Notes under the pieces: generated by a model | Seen by the model: only the letters and a program-made list of their open reading frames with translations | Told to the model about the DNA's origin: nothing | Database searches by the model: none | Translations under genes and position numbers: made by a program | Origin: Chloroflexota bacterium | GTDB taxonomy: Bacteria > Chloroflexota > Dormibacteria > CF-121 | Assembly: GCA_005882525.1 (NCBI GenBank) | Contig: VBGO01000064.1 | Location: 1 to 15,497, forward strand | Direction of reading: 5' to 3' | Length of the DNA stretch: 15,497 nucleotides | Shown here: positions 12,922 to 15,497 of the stretch, piece after piece | Numbering within the stretch: the stretch's first letter is position 1 | Layout of the letters: each line of letters begins with the position of its first letter

Positions 12922-14768
12922 GCGACCAGACGCAAAAGCCCGACCTGGAGCGACTCCTCGAATACCTTCGGGAGAGTCGCGGCTTCGACTTTAGCGGCTA
13001 TAAGCGAACGACGCTGGTACGCCGGGTCCAGAAGCGGATGGCACAGGTGGGTGCCAAGGATTACGCCGCCTATCTCGATCATTTGCAACTGCACCCGGAG
13101 GAATTCGTGGCCCTCTTCAACACCATCTTGATCAATGTCACCAGTTACTTCCGTGACAGGCCCGCCTGGGAGTACCTGCAAACCGAGATCCTGCCCAAGA
13201 TCATCGCGAGCAAGCAACGCTACGAACCGATCCGGGTCTGGAGCGCCGGTGTCGCCTCCGGCGAGGAAGCCTTCACCGTGGCCATGCTTCTCGGCGAGGC
13301 CCTGGGTGCGTCAGAGTATCGGGAGCGGGCCAAGATCTACGCCACCGATGTCGACCAGGAGGCGCTGGCCCAGGCACGCCAGGGAAGAGCCGAGGAGAAA
13401 GACCTCGAAGAAGTACCGGCGGTCCTCAGGGAGAAGTACTTCGAGCGCGAGGGACACCATTATGTGCTCCGCGGCGACCTCCGTCGCTCCATCATCTTTG
13501 GCCGGCACGACCTGATGCAGGATGCCCCGATCTCACGCATCGATCTGCTCATCTCCCGAAATACCCTGATGTATTTCGAGGCCGAGGCGCAGGCCAAGAT
13601 CCTGGCGCGGCTCCATTATTCGCTGACGGACAAGGGTTACCTGTTCCTGGGCAAGGCGGAGATGCTGTTGACCCGAACCGCGCTTTTTACAGCTGTCGAT
13701 CCCAGTCAGCGCGTCTTCACCAAGGTTCCGCACGAGAGCCTCAAGGATCGCCTGGTCGTGCTCGCCCAGGCCGGCAACCTCGAGCCGTCCAACATCATGC
13801 CCCGTCAGGCGCGTGTCCGCGAGCTGATGGCCGACGCCATGCCGATCGCGCAGATTGTGACCGACACCGGCGGGATCATCACCGCCATCAACGATCGGGC
13901 GCGCTCCGGCTTCGGCCTGGTCACCGCTGATGTCGGCCGGCCACTTCAGGATCTTGAGATTTCTTACCGTCCGGTGGACCTGCGCTCGATGATCGACGAG
14001 GCGCACCGGCACCGCAAGACCGTGAAGGTCCAGGATGTCGAGCGGCGGCGAGCCAACGCCGAGCCCGAGTTTTTCGACGTGGAGGTGGTGCCGCTGATCG
14101 ACAAGGGAGCGACACTGCTCGGCACCAGCATCTCGTTCACTGATGTCAGCGGCTACAACCGCGTGAATCGGGAGTTGGAGCGCTCGAAACACGCGCTGGA
14201 AACCGCTTCCGAGGAATTGCAGTCGACGAACGAGGAGCTGGAGACGACCAACGAGGAGCTGCAGTCCACCGTCGAAGAGCTGGAAACGACCAACGAGGAG
14301 CTCCAATCGAGCAATGAGGAGCTCGAGACCATGAACGAAGAGCTGGAGTCAACGAATACCGAGTTGCAGACGATCAATACCGAGTTGCAGGATCGCAGCA
14401 TCCAGTTGAACCAGGTCAACACCTTCATGGAGCAGATCATGGCCAACCTCCAGCTGGGGGTGGCCGTCCTCGACAGGGATCTGCGGGTTCAGCTCTGGAA
14501 CCGACGGGCCCAGGACATGTGGGGGGTGCAGGCCGCCGAAACCATCGGCCAGCCGATGCTCGGGCTCGATATCGGGCTGCCGCTCAACGAGCTGGCGAAA
14601 CCGATCAAGAACTGCCTCAACAGCGGCAACGGGTTACAGGAGTTGACGGTGCAGGCGACCAACCGTCGCGGCAAGAGTTTCACCTGCCGCGTCCAGTGCA
14701 CCGCTATGGGTGGGCCCGACGGTGGCCGCAGCGTGATCCTGTTGATGGAGGCCGTCGAGCAGGCTTAA
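12918..14768 (+). CDS. CheR methyltransferase with two PAS domains and a heptad coiled coil
   Basis: 616 residues from the GTG at 12918 (overlapping the cheB stop). Residues 8-60 are the CheR all-helical N domain (FDFSGYKRTTLVRRVQKRM); 65-260 the S-adenosylmethionine-binding methyltransferase domain with NVTSYFRD, VWSAGVASGEEAF (107-119; usual form SAGCSTGEE), YATDVD and ISRNTLMYF. A PAS domain follows at about 300-405, then a coiled coil of nine heptads at 432-494 (pattern EELQSTN/EELETTN), then a second PAS at about 505-605, and the protein ends. In many relatives this architecture continues into a histidine kinase, which is missing here. It probably methylates a receptor or sensor in response to PAS input. 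The GTG start is preferred because the frame upstream of it is Arg-rich shadow of cheB. Confidence 0.9.
   Translation: MSDQTQKPDLERLLEYLRESRGFDFSGYKRTTLVRRVQKRMAQVGAKDYAAYLDHLQLHPEEFVALFNTILINVTSYFRDRPAWEYLQTEILPKIIASKQRYEPIRVWSAGVASGEEAFTVAMLLGEALGASEYRERAKIYATDVDQEALAQARQGRAEEKDLEEVPAVLREKYFEREGHHYVLRGDLRRSIIFGRHDLMQDAPISRIDLLISRNTLMYFEAEAQAKILARLHYSLTDKGYLFLGKAEMLLTRTALFTAVDPSQRVFTKVPHESLKDRLVVLAQAGNLEPSNIMPRQARVRELMADAMPIAQIVTDTGGIITAINDRARSGFGLVTADVGRPLQDLEISYRPVDLRSMIDEAHRHRKTVKVQDVERRRANAEPEFFDVEVVPLIDKGATLLGTSISFTDVSGYNRVNRELERSKHALETASEELQSTNEELETTNEELQSTVEELETTNEELQSSNEELETMNEELESTNTELQTINTELQDRSIQLNQVNTFMEQIMANLQLGVAVLDRDLRVQLWNRRAQDMWGVQAAETIGQPMLGLDIGLPLNELAKPIKNCLNSGNGLQELTVQATNRRGKSFTCRVQCTAMGGPDGGRSVILLMEAVEQA
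14211..14399 (+). repeat. Nine tandem 21 bp units encoding coiled-coil heptads
   Basis: The DNA repeats with a 21 bp period, each unit encoding E-E-L-(Q/E)-(S/T)-x-N or a close variant, nine times in a row within the CheR-PAS gene. The repeat is imperfect in DNA but strict in protein, so selection is on the coiled coil. Tandem units of this kind can change in number by slippage. Confidence 0.9.
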
Positions 14769-14775
14769 TCCCCCT

Positions 14776-14819
14776 CAGGCCGCGAGCTGCGAACGGAGTC
14801 TCAGCCGGCCGCGGCCCTG
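14776..14819. repeat. Inverted repeat between the convergent CheR-PAS and CheB genes
   Basis: CAGGCCGCG at 14776-14784 can pair with CGCGGCCCTG at 14810-14819 (one bulged C), with a 25 nt loop. It lies at the convergent junction and reaches into the CheB 3' end. A terminator is possible but there is no T-run and GC-rich pairing is cheap in this genome. Confidence 0.2.
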
Positions 14820-15497
14820 GCGGTCCAGGCCACCAACATCGCCTGCATCCGGGCCGCATGTTCGCCGGCCGCCCCGGCGCGGTCCGAGTAACGGGCGGCG
14901 CCGTGCTGGTCACCCCGTTGCTCGGCGCGGTTGGCCATATGCTTCGCCAGCGAGGCCTGTTCCTCGAGCGCCCGGACGCCCGCCCAGAGCGACGCCTCCA
15001 GGTGCGATGAATGCGCGGTCAGCAGGCTTTCCGCGGCATACGTATGGCCGATGCGGCAGCGAAACGCCGGCGACTGGTCGTCGGCGGCCGCCCAGAGGAC
15101 ACCATGGCACTCCGGACAGGCGATCCCGCTCGGAATCCCCGGCGTATCGCCGGCGCCGACGGCGGCCTGTTGCCCGTTCGACCTGGCGTCTGCGTTCATG
15201 GTTCCTCCGTCCCCTCGTTCGTTGTCAAGCCTCCCGGCATGGGTGGTGATCAGTCGCGCGATCTCGGCCACCGGTGCGACGTGCTGCGGGTGCGCAATGT
15301 CGATCGCATTGCGGGGCATCTGTGGAAAGAGGGCCTCGTCGGGATCTTGCACGATGGCGGTGCCACCTTCCTGGCGGATCACCCGTAAGCCCACGCTTCC
15401 GTCGTCCAGCGTCCCGGAAAGGACAACGCCGATGACCCGGTCATGGTAAGCACGAGCCGCGCTGCAGAAGAGTGGATCGATTGCCGGGCGATGTCCA
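14801..15497 (-). CDS. CheB-type methylesterase with Cys-containing C-terminal domain (partial, 5' end outside window)
   Basis: About 232 residues are visible and the frame is open to the right edge. The edge segment carries the last part of the CheB catalytic domain: PAIDPLFCSAA, then VVLSGTLDDG with the catalytic Asp encoded at 15403-15401, GGTAIVQDP and FPQMPRNAI. A Gly/Ala-rich linker follows, then a C-terminal domain with CPEC (codons near 15118) and FRCRIGH (near 15058), a possible zinc site, and a long helix rich in Ala, Arg and Glu (LWAGVRALEEQASLAKHMANRAEQ). CheB-like proteins with this tail occur beside CheR-PAS genes. A GTG at 15394 could be taken for a start, but would cut off half the esterase. 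It converges on the CheR-PAS gene with 32 nt between stops. The Ser and His of the triad lie outside the window. Confidence 0.88.
   Translation of the reverse strand, partial: GHRPAIDPLFCSAARAYHDRVIGVVLSGTLDDGSVGLRVIRQEGGTAIVQDPDEALFPQMPRNAIDIAHPQHVAPVAEIARLITTHAGRLDNERGDGGTMNADARSNGQQAAVGAGDTPGIPSGIACPECHGVLWAAADDQSPAFRCRIGHTYAAESLLTAHSSHLEASLWAGVRALEEQASLAKHMANRAEQRGDQHGAARYSDRAGAAGEHAARMQAMLVAWTARAAAG

Noticed and set aside
14205..14400. Possible CRISPR-like repeat array
   Set aside because: The 21 bp periodic units are in frame inside a gene and encode coiled-coil heptads, with no unique spacers.
15007..15394. GTG at 15394 as the start of a 197-residue protein
   Set aside because: The frame continues upstream to the window edge and encodes recognisable CheB sequence including the catalytic Asp, so 15394 is internal.

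Overview
This is a 15.5 kb window of high-GC, gene-dense bacterial DNA. Start codons include ATG, GTG and TTG, and many neighbouring genes overlap by 4 bp (ATGA or GTGA). The gene set points to a Chloroflexota lineage or, less likely, an Actinobacteriota relative: a DUF222/HNH protein, a UdgX-type uracil-DNA glycosylase, cyanophycin genes, a winged-helix protein without a receiver domain, and a CheB plus CheR-PAS pair. This placement is inferred from gene content, not from a marker gene.

Layout. Positions 1-2597 (+) hold a DUF222/HNH endonuclease-like protein, a DUF72 protein and a DinB-like protein; the last two are translationally coupled. On the minus strand from 3299 down to 2608 lie tRNA-Ser(GCT) and, 12 nt after it, a DUF7832-like protein with a C-terminal membrane anchor. 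A coupled pair of unrecognised small genes (3331-3758, +) encodes an acidic 87-residue protein and a very basic 55-residue protein. Facing it is a minus-strand pair, a PAS sensor histidine kinase followed by UdgX (5579 down to 3755). A 198 bp AT-richer divergent region (5580-5777) separates the kinase from the cyanophycin operon cphB-cphA (5778-9517, +). Converging on cphA is a minus-strand operon (12192 down to 9514): a winged-helix regulator, a small HisKA-like protein lacking the phospho-acceptor His, and a CphA-like Mur ligase lacking the ATP-grasp domain. From 12214 to 14768 (+) are a CheB-like methylesterase and a CheR methyltransferase with two PAS domains joined by a nine-heptad coiled coil. 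A second CheB-like protein with a Cys-containing tail (minus strand) runs off the right edge.

How the genes fit together. cphA and cphB make and degrade cyanophycin, a nitrogen-rich Asp/Arg polymer. The converging CphA-like protein keeps recognisable N-terminal and Mur-ligase regions but has no Asp-adding ATP-grasp module, so it may modify or extend a related polymer; this is the most interesting unexplained element. Its two upstream genes resemble pieces of a two-component system (output domain and dimerisation helix) without a receiver or kinase core. The right end is a signalling region of the CheB/CheR-PAS kind often found outside flagellar chemotaxis.

There is no gene-free stretch above 300 bases, and I saw no insertion sequence, CRISPR array or replication origin.
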